Shown here one piece after another: positions 5,897-6,265 of a stretch of DNA of 6,265 nucleotides (the first letter of the stretch is position 1; the number at the start of each line of letters is the position of its first letter). The notes under the pieces are model-generated. The model worked only from the letters and a program-made list of their open reading frames with translations. It was not told the origin of the DNA and did no database searches. The stretch is taken from positions 403 to 6,667 of the forward strand of contig DLXZ01000174.1 of assembly GCA_003448675.1 (NCBI GenBank). Reading direction: 5' to 3'. The stretch comes from Porticoccaceae bacterium (GTDB lineage: Bacteria; Pseudomonadota; Gammaproteobacteria; Pseudomonadales; Porticoccaceae). The translations under genes were made by a program, and so were the position numbers.

Positions 5897-5912
5897 TAAT
5901 ATTGGGGGTTCC

Positions 5913-6265
5913 ATGACCGACTACACGCTAGTTCCGCCCATCCTTGGCGGTGTAGGTTTGCTGTGCGCGTATATCATTTATCAGTTAGTAATGCGCTTCC
6001 CGGCTGGAGAAGATGCAATTAAGAAAATTGCTGATCAGATTCACCTGGGCGCTATGGTGTTTATGCGCCGTGAATACACCATGCTGGCAATATTTGCAGC
6101 ACTTGTTTTGATAGCTATTTTTGTGTCCCCTTTGGGCTCGAATACAGCACTGGCATTTTTGGTTGGCGCACTGTGTTCCGCAACCGCCGGCTGGTTGGGT
6201 ATGATCGCCGCGACCAGGGCTAACGTGCGCACTGCTACCGCTGCAAACTCTTGGTATAAATGCCG
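5913..6265 (+). CDS. hppA: HppA membrane ion-pumping pyrophosphatase, N-terminal part (cut by the right edge; probable frameshift near the edge)
   Basis: Encodes the N-terminus of a membrane-bound pyrophosphatase, which couples pyrophosphate hydrolysis to export of H+ or Na+ across the inner membrane. About 112 residues read normally. They include a first membrane helix (about 6-26), the amphipathic segment AIKKIADQIHLGAMVFMRREY (35-55), a second helix (57-71), a third (78-101) and ATRANVRTATAAN (100-112). The segments IADxIxxGAMxFxxREY and RANVRTAxAA are characteristic of HppA. The full protein has about 660-700 residues with some 16 helices; the pyrophosphate-binding loops and the residues that set the ion type lie beyond the edge. 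After Asn112 the frame reads SWYKC, whereas the frame +1 reads LGINA, as expected in relatives, which suggests a 2-nt deletion near 6249-6252. The ATG at 5913 has GGGGG at 5904-5908, with a short 4-base spacing. The gene lies after a 406-bp non-coding stretch. Confidence 0.92.
   Translation, partial: MTDYTLVPPILGGVGLLCAYIIYQLVMRFPAGEDAIKKIADQIHLGAMVFMRREYTMLAIFAALVLIAIFVSPLGSNTALAFLVGALCSATAGWLGMIAATRANVRTATAANSWYKC

Larger units (their letters stand above)
5507..5912. other. 406-bp non-coding stretch before hppA, rich in inverted repeats
   Basis: No convincing gene is present. Inverted repeats seen are: AAGGGC/GCCCTT (5535-5540 and 5548-5553), AAACCCT/AGGGTTT (5699-5705 and 5711-5717, loop CATGA), TAGCA/TGCTA (5744-5748 and 5752-5756) and CAACTGC/GCAGTTG (5800-5806 and 5825-5831). 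A 35-codon reading frame (5593-5700) has GAGG six bases before its ATG, but resembles nothing I recognise; its stop overlaps the second hairpin. Just before hppA lies an AT-rich tandem repeat (5877-5896). A TTAACA (5727-5732) resembles a -35 box but has no well-spaced -10. The stretch may be a long structured leader for hppA, or hold a small RNA. I match it to no known riboswitch class. Confidence 0.4.

Overview
The window looks like a stretch of chromosome from a free-living gammaproteobacterium, probably marine or aquatic. This is inferred from the SmrA-type Smr protein, the dodecin, the HppA-type membrane pyrophosphatase and the multi-PAS GGDEF-EAL protein. No species can be fixed from the sequence alone. 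No insertion sequence, integrase, phage gene, tRNA, rRNA or CRISPR array was seen.

Layout. Positions 1-1764 hold a minus-strand gene pair: a divergent acyl-CoA-dehydrogenase-like protein (667-1764), followed 36 bp downstream by the N-terminal 210 residues of a MoxR/CoxD-type AAA+ ATPase that runs off the left edge (1-630). An 84-bp divergent intergenic region with a plausible promoter and a near-perfect 19-bp palindrome separates this pair from the plus-strand smrA gene (1849-2460). Then comes a large plus-strand gene (2585-5131) for a soluble c-di-GMP enzyme with three PAS domains, GGDEF and EAL. It starts at TTG, and its Shine-Dalgarno sequence lies inside a perfect 14-bp palindrome. A short gene for the flavin-binding protein dodecin follows (5297-5506). 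A 406-bp non-coding stretch with several inverted repeats then leads into hppA (5913 to the right edge), a membrane ion-pumping pyrophosphatase.

How the genes relate. Only the acyl-CoA-dehydrogenase-like gene and the AAA+ gene look like an operon. The AAA+ protein is probably a chaperone-like ATPase whose VWA-domain partner would lie beyond the left edge. The other genes look like independent housekeeping or signalling units: nucleic-acid processing (SmrA), c-di-GMP turnover, flavin storage (dodecin) and pyrophosphate-driven ion pumping (HppA).

Points deserving a second look are: an acyl-CoA-dehydrogenase-like protein that lacks the usual catalytic signatures; a perfect 13-bp hairpin inside its coding sequence; a G8 tract exactly at the GGDEF active-site codons; the TTG start with a palindromic ribosome-binding site; an apparent 2-nt deletion in hppA 15 bases from the right edge; and the long, hairpin-rich hppA leader. 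I did not find a convincing new multi-gene system.
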